From Tetrapyrgos nigripes (Eukaryota > Basidiomycota > Agaricomycetes > Agaricales > Campanellaceae), in assembly GCA_013368315.1 (NCBI GenBank), contig JAACJM010000014.1, forward strand, positions 806,001 through 870,000: a stretch of 64,000 nucleotides of DNA. The letters run 5' to 3'. Below the pieces are notes generated by a model. The model did no database searches and was not told the origin of the DNA. It saw only the letters and a list, made by a program, of their open reading frames with translations. This document shows positions 36,546 to 47,401 of this stretch, piece after piece. The position numbers and the translations under genes are program-made. How positions within the stretch are numbered: position 1 is the first letter of the stretch; each line of letters begins with the position of its first letter.

Positions 36546-37864
36546 CTTACATTGTGAAGGAAGAACGCTTACATAGCAGCGCCCATAAATACTCTCTACC
36601 CGATATCACATCGAATTGTGGCATGTGCATGAACGTCAATAGCCCGTACCGTCACCTGTCATCTTGGTAGATTCCAACCCCCTGCGTCTACGGGTACTCT
36701 GGGCTGTCCACAACGGGAATAGTTGGGGAGTACTCAATAGTTATGGACATGTACACGGTATGGGATCGTTGAGGACTGAGGGCGGCACCATGTTCTGGTG
36801 AAGCACAACCTGCACCATGTGAGCATAGTGCCAGTGTTTCCTGCTAGCAGCGTATGATAATTTTCTGAATGCGACATTCCCCGGTAAGATTAGACGACAT
36901 ATACCCAAGTCTGCCCAATGAATCCGGCCAAGCTCTTCGGGTGCAACGGGAGAAAAAAGTGGCACCTTATTCCGTCCAAAGTGCGATGAGTTCAGAGCCT
37001 TGTTTCTGATTTCTGCAGCTGCCGGGGGGGTCTAGAGGCGCTCTTCGATATAGATTGATCAGACAAGAGATGAGGCTAGTAGCTTTGCTAGCCAATACCT
37101 CAGGCCAACGTTCGAACTTGGTCCTTGAATACCATTCCGCGATTGCCAATTTAAGAAGTGAAAAAAAAATCAAAACTTGGCAACTAGTTGAACTACGTCA
37201 TCAGTCTGAAAGGGCAAAGTTAGCAAAATGTTGAAATCGTAAACATGGCATTAGAACGAGCACTGTGAAGGCGAAATTACAAACAACATATACGGAGACA
37301 GTGAGTAGCAAGTACAGAAAGACGTCCGAGCTCGAAATGGGTGATCCGGTAGGTAAAGACAGAAAGTCGTCATCGACTTTAGGAACAAAGGAAAGATGTT
37401 AGAAGGATCATGTCGAAGAAGAATGCGAAGGAAGTTAGCAATGACACGGGAAACTAGTAGAAAATAAGTATTACAGTATTAAAGTGATCCACCAACCGTT
37501 CCGCAAAATAAGAACATAATGCATACAATATAACAGATCCCAACGCGAATGATAGATACAACATTTCCGCAAATACAGCTGGCAGCAGCCCAGAATAAAG
37601 GGTCCCTTAGGCCTGTCAGAGCATGGTGTTGAGCTTTTGCCCAGACATTCAGCTCTAAACGAATGGATCGTCAGTCAGCCTCCACGAAGAACATACGAAA
37701 AGCCTCACCTTGTGAACCTCAGGCTAAGGTTTCTCTAGATCTCGGCAACCATCCTCCAGGTATGCACCACATCGCATCCGGCATTACCACCACCCCAATC
37801 CGCCTCTATGACCCCATTCGCCAGCAGCCACTACCACACAGCGCCCTCGCCCTTGGCCAATCCC
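36546..37864. other. Intergenic, 1.3 kb
   Basis: Open frames of 67-75 codons at 36741-37173 (minus) have no recognisable family or splice support. The rest looks non-coding, including the 3' flank of the 1048-aa gene. Confidence 0.45.
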
Positions 37865-40800
37865 CTAGACAGCATACTCCACTCGGTTCATCCTCCCAAT
37901 GACATACCCCAATCCAACACCTACACCAAGACTGACGACAAAGATACTCAGCCGACTCTGGCCAATGCTACTACTAACTCTGCCCTTAACCTCAATGGTA
38001 TCACACCGTCCTTGTCCAACAGCAGTGCTGATGCTAGCTTCAGGAGATGACGTAACAGTTTCTGGTGGCTCGGTAGCACTGGCACTCGGACTGGAGCTAG
38101 CAGACCCCGACCCTACAATCAACGTCCTAACCCGATCTCTCAGAGGCCTGAACAGAGACAACGAAAATATCAACAGTGAGGGGAGATGTAAGGGGTCGAA
38201 TCCCAGGCCTAATAATTCTTGATCATGATCGTGGTATGGATAACCATGTCCATGCTCACGCTCATCGTCATCTTCGTAACGAACTTGGGCCTGAGTATTA
38301 CCAGTAGACGTAGACGTTGTTTTCGACGATGAAGGCGACGTATTGACATCCTTCGCAGACTTCGTCTTTACTCTTGCAGCACCGGGCCGACGAGAGTAGG
38401 AAGAACCTGTCCCCTTGGGAGGGAACGCAGGACTTGAAGGATTGGAAGGACTCGTCGAGCGTGAACGTGGGGCTGCTTTCGAGGGCCTACGGCGAATTGT
38501 CCCAGAGTCTGTACCCGCCCTGACCGTCGACATCTTTCCCTTCCCTTTCCCACTAAGACTCCCACCCCAATTGTCACGGACTGTTGAAGCCCTCATCAAA
38601 GCAAGCGGCCTAGGCGTCTTTGGTGATAGTTGGGGTTCTGCTTCAGAAACATCGGTGACTGAGGAAGTAGGAGTCATATCCTTGTGACCAGCCAGATCTA
38701 GATCTCCATCTCTGACTTGAGCTACGCTAGAGTCGGGAGAAGCAGACGAAGAAGTCAAAATTTGAGGAGAGGTATTGGACGTGGGTGGAGGTGGAGGTGG
38801 AGGTGGCGCCATTTCTGAGTCTGAGTTTCGAGCAACCTGGGCATGGATGTCTTTGGTAGTCAACGTCCTAGAAAGCATCGCGGTTCTGTCCACATCCCCG
38901 TTCCCCTCGTTGCCTTCCTCATCGTCACCATCTTCGCTTTCCTGCTCTCGAGGGTCTTCTAGTCCCAAACCATGATTATAACTCGCCTCGAAAGAAGATA
39001 GAGAAGAGTAGGATTTGGACCTGTTCAGAGGTAAAGGTTTACGTGGTTGCACATGTCCGTAGCCAGAATGGGGTAACGGCAAACGCGGGGAGAGGTCAAG
39101 TTGAAAGATGACTCCTTCGTCCATGTTCTCGTTATCTGTCTCGCTTTCTCTTGTACCTCCTGCTTCGCTGCTAGCCTGACTCTGATCACGAGAAGCGTCA
39201 TCGTCATCAGTCTCCGCTTCTGATGCTGTCTGTACGGCAGATGACTCTGATGGTGCAGATTCTACATATCCTTCGTTGAAGCGTTGGTTTGGGGTCTCGC
39301 TATCAACTGGAGCCTTCTCGAGACGAGATTCTGCACCTGTATCTTCTACTGCAATCTCAACCCCTTCTCCTTGTTCTTCTTGGTCTTCGTAACCCGTCAT
39401 CGTCCTCTCCGTCGCCATCTCCCTTTGCCTGCCCTTCACCTCCCTCAACCTAACTGCAACATCCCTCGACAATTCTTCCTCCATCCCCTCCCATTTCCTT
39501 TCCCACTCCTTCTCCCACTTTGCTTTGAAGACGCTCCAGCTGCCGCTCTTAGTTGCTCCTTCTGCATCTTCATTTCTTTCACCTCCGTCAAACTCGTACT
39601 CAGGTCTCATAATCGTACTCTCTTGACGGTCTCTCTTTCTACGCCCACCAGGGCCTTCAACAGCATCACCGTCAACACAGACAATACTCTGGATGATGCC
39701 TTCCACGCGCCACCACCTCAAAAACAATTCTGCCGCTTCAGACCTGAGAGAGACTATACTCCCATGAGATGCGGATCCAGCCATTTTTCCGGGAGCGCCT
39801 GCAGCGATGTTGTGAGATGATACATCTGGTCGGAAGAGCATATTGCGAAGGATGGGCAGAGTGACTGGTTTGAACTTCCGAGATTGGTCAGCGGTAGTAG
39901 TATATGCTTGCGAATGTGGCTGTGGTTGAGAGTGCGTTACAGAGGAATAGGGAATAAATGTAGTAGGAGGCTTGAAATTAGAATGAGAATTGGTCAATGC
40001 ATCACCCGACTGAACTCTTGACCCTGATTTGAAAGCGGGATGATGCGGATTGCTAGATGCGAGTGGATGATCGGGGTGTCGATGATGATGGTATGAAGGA
40101 CTATACGTTGGGTTTATGATGAACTGGTGTTGAGGAGATGGATGGGAGGAGGTATAGGAGGTAGTAGCGGATGGAATAAGGACCGGGAGGATGGGTACGA
40201 GTGGTCCGAGACATTGACATATTTCAGCATAATTGGGTTGATGCGTTGACTGTGCTCCTGAAGGCAGCAGTAAGAGCAATACAGTGTAGAGTGGAGTCGT
40301 GGGTGCACTGATCAGATTGGCAAGTAACCCAATCGAAGAGGAGGAGGTCGAAGATGAAGATGAAGGTAAAACATTGGACAGTTCGACAAACGGAGCAAGT
40401 ACAATCCGCTTGATCGCTTGGAGCTCATTGGCTCCAACGTCTAAGAGCTGTATATTCTTCGTCGGGTCGTACTTTTCGAGTCCATGTGCGTCGCTATGTT
40501 CTATCCAATCCGTCGACGCATGTAGGACACGCACTGGCACGTGTTCTACCTCGTCCCACTCCCAGTCTGCATCCACCTCCACGACGTCTTCGTTCTCTCG
40601 TAATAAGGTTTTCACGAGGGTATTCATATTGTTATCGTGTGATGGCGATTGTGATTGCGACTGAAGCGCAGAGCATGACGAGTCATCTCCAAGATCGACT
40701 ATGACAACTCGAAGGTCCCCAATGGTCTTTCCCCATGGTGTAGGCCGATGAAGGGCTTCAGGAAGAGTGAGAGATGGAATGATAAGCCCTTGGTTGGCAG

Positions 40801-41011
40801 CTTCGCTGGAATTGCCTCCTTCAGACTGCGTATGAGGACTGTGCGCCGCAGAGCTAAAGAAGAATGAAGAGGAAACGCTGACGGATGGAAAGGAAGAGTT
40901 GGATGCTATGGATTCTGCGTCTGAATGGTATTGGTCAGGACTGTCTGGAGGAGAAGGAAGGCCATGGCTTGAACGAGGGGAAGATGGTTGGGAGGACATG
41001 GAGGAATGCAA
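37865..41011 (-). CDS. Large Ser-rich protein with C-terminal membrane anchor, 1048 aa, single exon
   Basis: An uninterrupted frame of 1048 codons, remarkable here because nearly every other gene is split. N-terminus about 1-75 is Ser/Pro-rich and disordered. A folded-looking core follows about 75-260 (LTLPEALHRPTPWGKTIGD; RVLHASTDWIEHSDAHGLEK; NIQLLDVGANELQAIKRIVL). A second structured patch lies near 420-460 (LRSEAAELFLRWWRVEGII). Long acidic and Ser-rich linkers and a run of eight prolines (MAPPPPPPPPTS) occupy the middle. Near the end is a hydrophobic segment (LPSLLIFSLSLF), and the last 29 residues form a membrane helix (FVVSLGVGVGLGYVIG) with a short tail, suggesting a tail-anchored organelle-membrane protein facing the cytosol. 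I do not recognise the family. Confidence 0.82.
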   Translation of the reverse strand: MHSSMSSQPSSPRSSHGLPSPPDSPDQYHSDAESIASNSSFPSVSVSSSFFFSSAAHSPHTQSEGGNSSEAANQGLIIPSLTLPEALHRPTPWGKTIGDLRVVIVDLGDDSSCSALQSQSQSPSHDNNMNTLVKTLLRENEDVVEVDADWEWDEVEHVPVRVLHASTDWIEHSDAHGLEKYDPTKNIQLLDVGANELQAIKRIVLAPFVELSNVLPSSSSSTSSSSIGLLANLISAPTTPLYTVLLLLLPSGAQSTHQPNYAEICQCLGPLVPILPVLIPSATTSYTSSHPSPQHQFIINPTYSPSYHHHRHPDHPLASSNPHHPAFKSGSRVQSGDALTNSHSNFKPPTTFIPYSSVTHSQPQPHSQAYTTTADQSRKFKPVTLPILRNMLFRPDVSSHNIAAGAPGKMAGSASHGSIVSLRSEAAELFLRWWRVEGIIQSIVCVDGDAVEGPGGRRKRDRQESTIMRPEYEFDGGERNEDAEGATKSGSWSVFKAKWEKEWERKWEGMEEELSRDVAVRLREVKGRQREMATERTMTGYEDQEEQGEGVEIAVEDTGAESRLEKAPVDSETPNQRFNEGYVESAPSESSAVQTASEAETDDDDASRDQSQASSEAGGTRESETDNENMDEGVIFQLDLSPRLPLPHSGYGHVQPRKPLPLNRSKSYSSLSSFEASYNHGLGLEDPREQESEDGDDEEGNEGNGDVDRTAMLSRTLTTKDIHAQVARNSDSEMAPPPPPPPPTSNTSPQILTSSSASPDSSVAQVRDGDLDLAGHKDMTPTSSVTDVSEAEPQLSPKTPRPLALMRASTVRDNWGGSLSGKGKGKMSTVRAGTDSGTIRRRPSKAAPRSRSTSPSNPSSPAFPPKGTGSSYSRRPGAARVKTKSAKDVNTSPSSSKTTSTSTGNTQAQVRYEDDDEREHGHGYPYHDHDQELLGLGFDPLHLPSLLIFSLSLFRPLRDRVRTLIVGSGSASSSPSASATEPPETVTSSPEASISTAVGQGRCDTIEVKGRVSSSIGQSRLSIFVVSLGVGVGLGYVIGRMNRVEYAV

Positions 41012-41456
41012 GAGACGACTAAATTAGTCACCCAATATAGGCTGTGGGGTAAATCCTCTTATCTTATCTGATATACTCATTAACCGCCACACGTTCCGAG
41101 GAGAACGTCAGTCAGCCGACAGATAATCAGGGTCTTTGCATCGTGTACGGGAACCTTAGCAGTCTACTCAAAGGACAAACACACCCAGCAGAAAAGAAAC
41201 AATCGAGGGGCCTGAGGGTGGGTGAGTTCAGTTCCTCAGAGTTTGCAAAAGGAGGCTGGAAGGCATGAGCACTCAGCTTCTCAATCACGATTGCTCAAGC
41301 ACAGTCATAACGAGATGATTTTAACCACTAATCGACGTAAACATCAAGAGTACTATACAAGTAGTTTCCAGACTGACGATATCTACTTAGCACATTTGAC
41401 ATGGTAGATACTATGTATACAACAGATGCAGAAGAAAACACCATAGCCACAAAAAT
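41012..41456. other. Intergenic between the 1048-aa gene and UGT-D
   Basis: 445 bp with the 5' flank of the 1048-aa gene and the 3' flank of UGT-D. No feature was recognised. Confidence 0.5.
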
Positions 41457-43490
41457 CTAATCGATATACTTCTTCAAAAATTTCTCCATACTCGCCCTCG
41501 CCTCCCCATCCTTACTCCAGCCCGCCAAAAACGCCGCTCCCAATTTCTCGAAATTCTTCCTCTTCTCCTGCCCTTCTTCTCCCTTCAGTTTCGCCAAAAG
41601 CCCACGCACCTCATTCCGAACAGCATCAACGGTAAATGTCGGTTGTTTCGAGTCAGGCAGGTCCTTGAACCTATAAACAGGCTTAGTCCCATCTTCACCA
41701 GTTCGGATGTTGATCAGTTCGAACCCCGCTTTGTGGTGATCGGAGATGACAAGGGAGTTGTAGGGTTGGTCACCGCCAAATGGCCAGAAGATCCTGCGAG
41801 AAAGAGTGAGTCATAACATTTGCAAGTAAGATGGGAACACCTTACTGAGGAACCCTGTATATGAAGGCTTCTTGAGTGCTATTCCACCCACCATGAGAGA
41901 TAAACCATCCAGTCGCAGGATGCGACAAAATAGTTTCTTGCGGTGCCCACTCAAATTCTGTCGCCAGAGGATGTTCTCTGATGAAACGAAGCTTGTCATC
42001 TCCAATGGGTTTCATGAATGGCGAGGGATGAGCGAGAATCAGAGGTGTCCCGCTTGCGAGAATCTCCTCAATGACAGCCCACAACTTGTCATCGTCTGAG
42101 GGCCAGAAAATCGAACCGAAGGACATCTGACATTAAAGGAAGCAGGTGAGTATATCGAATGGCTACCCAATAAAAGGGTCGAAAAAGACGCACGTAGATA
42201 ACACTCTTCTCCCCACACTTCTTCCGCATCATATCCAAAAACTCAATCGCTAATGCTTTCGGGCTCTGCTCTTCCCCAGGCCCCACCTTCAACGGATCAT
42301 CACCCGCTCTCACAGATGAGTCACTAGTCGAAAGTGGTCCGATGGGGTAAAGCACACTCCCTAGAGGTTTCTCTAGCCAGTTCTCCTTAACGTGCTCAAT
42401 GGCAGCTTTCTCATAACAGGAAGCTGTAACAGTGAAAATGCCATCGCATTTCGAGATATAAATCCGACCAATTTCTTCAACGAGAGATCCACTGATGGGG
42501 GCCAGCTGTGGAAGCTGTTCGTAATCATACATGCTCGGGACGCCGGGGATGGAGATGACTTTGCCAGTAGGTTTAGCAGCAAACTGTGAAAATCATACAA
42601 ATCAGATTCGCTGTAGCGTGTAGAGTAGCAGAAACAACGGGATAAGACTTGGACTTACAGCATTCATTTGAGACAAAATTTCCGCCTCGGTTCCGTATCT
42701 AATAGTCTTGACACTCAAATTTCCGGATAATCCAATCCCACCCAGCTCCTTGGGTCCAAACAGGTGAATGCAAGGACCAATAGCAGCCGTCATCCAAGCG
42801 ATGATGGGAAGAGGTCCATTGGGATAAGGAAGAGTAATCTCGCGGATGGCTTCCATGACGTATCCTGCAAAGGGCTGGACGAATTCACGATCAATATTGA
42901 CGTTAGTTGGAAAGGGGAATTCCAGACTTACATCTATGACAGCCACAGTCGGCCTAGGAATTCCAATGAACTCCTTTCCGGAAGAAAGGCACTTGACGGG
43001 TTCACCCTTCCAGAGAGCCTCAAAAGCAGGCATAAAAGCTGGAGCGGGAAGGAGTGGGTGCATCGGTTCACAAACGTCGATCACGCTGATCAATGATAAG
43101 CATAAGCACGACAGACGATCCCGAGTAAGCATTACGTTCGTCAGAGGAAAGAGCGCGAAAGAAGACGAGAATGAGAACGTCAGCCTCTGCAATCTGCGCA
43201 GCAGGAGATCAGCGTGTAACTCACTTGATTCTCTGGTCTTTGCTGGTACCCTTAACGTGGTCAGGGATTTTGGCGATCTCTGCCAAAAGTTTTGGGTAAA
43301 TCATACTAGAAGTAAAAATTGTGATGACTAGGTTGGGTCGAGCTTCGAGCATTCTGTAGGCCAGAGTAATGATAGGTTTGTTGTGTCCCCAAGCGGGAAT
43401 GGCGAAGAAAAAGATGTTCTTGAGGTTGGGGTATGCAGTGCCATTAGAATGGTCTTGGTTATGGGCACCATTCGGGAGAGGGACAGTCAT
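41457..43490 (-). CDS. UDP-glycosyltransferase copy D, intact
   Basis: Six exons: 43490-43225, 43085-42932, 42874-42659, 42583-42194, 42126-41846 and 41793-41457, giving 547 aa with closed phases. It shares the intron pattern of copy C: no intron at the WG/GH junction and none after the MYDYE segment. The N-terminus is longer than in other copies ([17 protein letters not shown] before the first strand). Catalytic-type Gly-His is in AWGHNKP. The donor signature is canonical: EWAPQ about 402, [14 protein letters not shown] about 420, and GGDQ. It is isolated from the 7-24 kb array by 17 kb. A TATA-like element lies about 60 bp upstream. Confidence 0.93.
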
Positions 43491-44495
43491 CTTTGGGGAG
43501 ATGTAGTATAGGACGTGGGGATAGAGATGGAAGTATCAAAGTAGAGGCATATAAATACCCCGCCAATTTACACAGCAGGACTCGAGCGAGGAGCGCTCAG
43601 TGCCTGAGACATACCGATTAATATCAGTGCCTTGAACAGAAGCCGATGGAGAAGAAAACAAAACTTTGTGGCCTCGCGGAGCTCGGGTATCTGTAACCTG
43701 GCTCCTGGACAGCCTGTGGACGTCATAGAATGGGTGCACCATCTTAGTACTCATGGTGTATAAGTATTCAGAAAGCCCTTCAACGAGGCGCGGTAGACTG
43801 CCAGCATATCAGTCAATATCAGTGCTTCAAATTGGCAAAATCTCACCGTCTAAACATGAGGATGATGATGATCAGTTTGAGGTCCAGGAACGCGCTCAGC
43901 AAGTCGGATCCGTCGGAAGCCGTCGAAGCACTGACAGTTTACCTCTAGAAAGCTACTAGCATTCTTAGGACCGTATTTAGCTGCAGCGCTACTGAGTAGT
44001 GGTCTACTTACTAGGGCAGTCGTTCCGGACCGGCAGGTCTTGTACCGCTATGTACTACACATTCGTATTCCTTTGAGGAGTTCATTCTAGGAACCCACTC
44101 GATGGCGTGGCCAGGACAGAAGGAAGGAGTGCTGATGCCCATTGCACGACGCCAAGATATGAGACCGAAGTCATTCGAGACTTCGAGCAAAAAATCGGAA
44201 AAAACGGACACCTTGGGCGGCAATGCATATTTGGAAAGATTTTTGGGCAAACATATGTAAACATCGAATTTATGCTCGGCGCCAGAGCTGCTCCATATGG
44301 TGGTTCGGCCTCAAATCGGTCTCATATGAAGTAGACCCGGAGAGCAAAAATGGCAGTGAAAAATCAGAAATTTAAGTTTGCACAGAGATCTCTGGAAATA
44401 TGCAATGCCGCCCAAGGTGGGAAGAAAGGAAGTTTGTCGGGACCAAATCGAGGGGCGCTTGCGCCTTTGTGTCTCACTCTTTCATTCCGGAACCA
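43491..44495. promoter_or_regulatory. Divergent upstream region between UGT-D and the MYND gene
   Basis: 1005 bp between divergent starts. AATATCAGTGC occurs near 43620 and again near 43818, a short duplication that may reflect duplicated promoter sequence. Open frames inside are short and unrecognised. Confidence 0.45.
43549..43557 (-). promoter_or_regulatory. TATA-like box of UGT-D
   Basis: TATTTATAT on the minus strand, about 60-67 bp upstream of the UGT-D ATG. Confidence 0.45.
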
Positions 44496-46174
44496 ATGCC
44501 TCAGAAATTCTCTTCTTCACAAAAATCTTCAAGGCCGTCCTACAAGGAGAACAGGGCAGCCTGGAATCAGGCCTGGGAGCGGGAACAAGACGCACTCTAC
44601 GGGACAGACATCACGTTCAGTCTAAAACCTGGCCGACCCGTCATGAAACTATTAGACGATATCCCCGAAGCCATGATTGGAATTGCCATGCATGATTCTC
44701 TTCTGCAAAATCTCCACGTCATCCAGTCGCAAATATGCACTCTACAGCGCGACCTGTCCCGGAAAGCCGCGGAGCGATGTGCACAGGATGATTTCGAGTA
44801 TCATTGGACTCAAAAATGTACCGCGAAGGAGAGGGAAAAGTGGATCCTCGAAGGGCTAGTGAGGACTTGTGAAGCTTCTCCAGATCTGGAGGGCTATAGA
44901 CGATATTGCCCAGAGGTAACCATCGCGCGACTGAACCGCCAGTCTGGGAAAGGCTTCCTTGATCTACTCGGAAAACTGGTGTTGCAGGATATTGAAAAGG
45001 TTCCGGACAAAGCCAGGACGGTGCCCAATCCGATTTGGGACGCCATGAACTCCGTGAAAGACAACTCGCCTGGACGACGTGTGATGCAGCGCATGAACGA
45101 CGTACAAAGGACTGCGTTCCTCACTTACTTTGTTTGGAACACATTGTTGGCTTTCGTACGTCCACAATTCCGAATCTTCATTTTGATTAGTTGACTAACG
45201 TTCCTGTTTGGCAGTATAGTGAATCCGAAGAGTACGGTCTCATCAAGACTAGCACGACTGGTGGCTCTCAAGTGTTCAAAGAAACTGTGCAGCAGGACGA
45301 GCGTTTCTCCAAAATCTACAACCAGGTCCGCAAGGAAACCAAGGTCAATAGCCAAAATGCACATCGTGGATGCAACACGTGTGGACTCAGTGCTGAGCGT
45401 GCCGGGGTACCCAGGTTATCGGCGTGTACAAAATGTAAAGCTATGGGCCGAGATGTGTTTTACTGCTCAAAGTACGTCTTCATTACCACTCTTGTACCGA
45501 TGAGTTCCTGACCAGCTATCTACTGTCGCCCTTTAAGAGCCTGCCAAGTAAAAGACTGGAAAACTGGGCATCCGCCGCACAAGACCATTTGCGGTAACAC
45601 CTTCGCACTCGCTGATGCAGTCATAGGCAGCAATTCCACTATCCCCGATGAGAAAGGAAAATCCAAGTTAAATGCAAAGGAAGACGATGGCAAGCGACGC
45701 TGGAACGAGCCGGAGGACGGTTATATTCGATCCCCTGCTCTCCTTCACCAGCTCAAGTTACTGGACGAGAATCATAACGTCGACTACATTCTTGTCCGTC
45801 CCTATCCTCAACACGATCGTGGAATTATCATTCCCGATCCTATAGGCAAAATTTTCTTCATGGTCATGTTGCAACGAGTAGTCTGTCGCTTCGCCCCGCA
45901 AGAGGTATGCCGCATGTACAATATGCTCCTACCCTCAGCCTCAAAAGCTCCAGGTATCGGAGAGGAAGGGTTGAAGAAGCAGTTGAAACGAGAGTATGGG
46001 GTTGATATCGATGAATGGCAGCCAATATTTGCGAAACATGCAGAAGAGAAGCTGAAGAAGGAAGGAAAGACAAAAGAGCAGTCCCATGCAGAGATTGAGG
46101 AGATGTATAGCAAGTTGATGGCTAGCATGAAGGAAACCGCTTTAGATGATGCTCCGACAACCGCGAGCGGTTGA
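44496..46174 (+). CDS. MYND zinc-finger protein, 517 aa
   Basis: Three exons, 44496-45155, 45215-45471 and 45538-46174, give 517 aa. The MYND finger is at about residues 272-323 and spans the second intron: CNTC, then CTKC, FYCSK, and after the splice ACQVKDWKTGHPPHKTIC. The full C-C-C-C-C-C-H-C zinc ligand set is present. The N-terminal 220 residues are helical and unassigned, starting MPQKFSSSQKSS. The C-terminal part (RSPALLHQLKLLDENHNVDY; KIFFMVMLQRVVCRF; a charged helix HAEEKLKKEGKTKEQ) recurs in basidiomycete MYND proteins as far as I recall. MYND fingers bind short Pro-containing peptides of partner proteins; no SET domain is present, so it is not a methyltransferase of the SMYD type. 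Partner unknown. Confidence 0.88.
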
Positions 46175-47401
46175 AAGGAGAAAACGGTAACTTTCCACCA
46201 GAAGAGGGCAAACAGGAACGGATGGATGAGCTGCGGTATATCCTCGACGAGCTAATGGTGATGATTATTAGATTAGTACTTCAGAGTCCAGTCGTAACAC
46301 TGTTTTTCCTAGTAGGGGTAACTGTTGTAGGCATCAAATAATTCGTTCTGGCGCAATGCGCAATCTGCCGAATGTATGCTCACTGTTCTTCCACTTCTCT
46401 TCGCAACTTCCACTCACTGCTATCAGCTTCTCCATTATGATTAATGATGCACTCATCCTTCTAGACGCCCGCAGAAGCACGTTTTCCTTAATGATATTAA
46501 TGCACCTCGAAGTTGGCAAGTTGGACGGTCAAATCGTGGGCAAACTCTGTCCCTACGCCGTCGCTCTGCACTGGCAGACTGGTGGAGTCGAATCCCTCAG
46601 TAGGTCGCTATCTCTTATTCTCTCATACCTCAAATTGACGAAGAACTTTCTCACTTTACTAGTTTTGCGAATAGATCCACCTACACTCTTCTGATACGCA
46701 CGTGTACCGGCGGCGAGGTGACTCGAACTAGTACTGATGCAGATGCCAAACCAACCCACAAGCTCTGTGAAAACCCCAGATGGTAATCGAGGTATCTCTT
46801 TGTCTGTATCTTTTCGGATATTAAGGGTGTACCTGCAGAGAAGTAGGATGAGGGCCCAGATCTGCGTCTTTTGTCGAATTGCTTTCGCGGTCTTAGGGCA
46901 ACGATGAGAATCTCTACAGCTTTGACAGTTCTCCGAGTGTCGGTTGATGATCGAACTGGTGAGTGAAGCTCTTTTTTTGCTTACTTAGAGAGGGTGGTGT
47001 CGTTAATTCTGAGTAAGAGTTCTTCCGGAATCCCTACATTCTCCCTACATGGTTCATAAACAGTCTCGAAATGCTTCACCTCCTCGGATCCCTTGTACTT
47101 CTCGTTACATCTCGTGCGGAGAGAACGATACACTTTCAGATGCATGCATATCGTGTTCCAATTAAACTGGTTCGTTCTGTCGATATACGTCTAAATGAAC
47201 GATATCGGTTACTTCATATCTTCGAATTCCAAAAGATAGCGATAACACGAGACATCCACCGAATGCGGTCTTTAGTCAAGTAAGTTCCAACGTTTGCTTC
47301 CTCCTGCTCATAAAGAGAATTTGAGTTGGTGTTTAGGTGTCCAGACCCATCTGCTCTTCTTCTACCTCGACTTCCGTGTTACGGTCTGGTCGCGCCCCGC
47401 C
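46175..47401. other. Intergenic, 1.2 kb
   Basis: Between the MYND and MFS genes. A plus-strand frame (46356-46694) could be an exon of a small protein, but no donor/acceptor pair joins it in frame to the open segment that ends at 46789. Nothing else was recognised. Confidence 0.4.

Noticed and set aside
38180..38215. GGTCGAATCCC resembling a tRNA T-loop
   Set aside because: Lies inside the 1048-codon reading frame with no cloverleaf around it.
46356..46790. Possible two-exon small protein (46356-46694 joined to the frame ending at 46789)
   Set aside because: No GT donor and AG acceptor pair joins the two open stretches in phase; no family resemblance.
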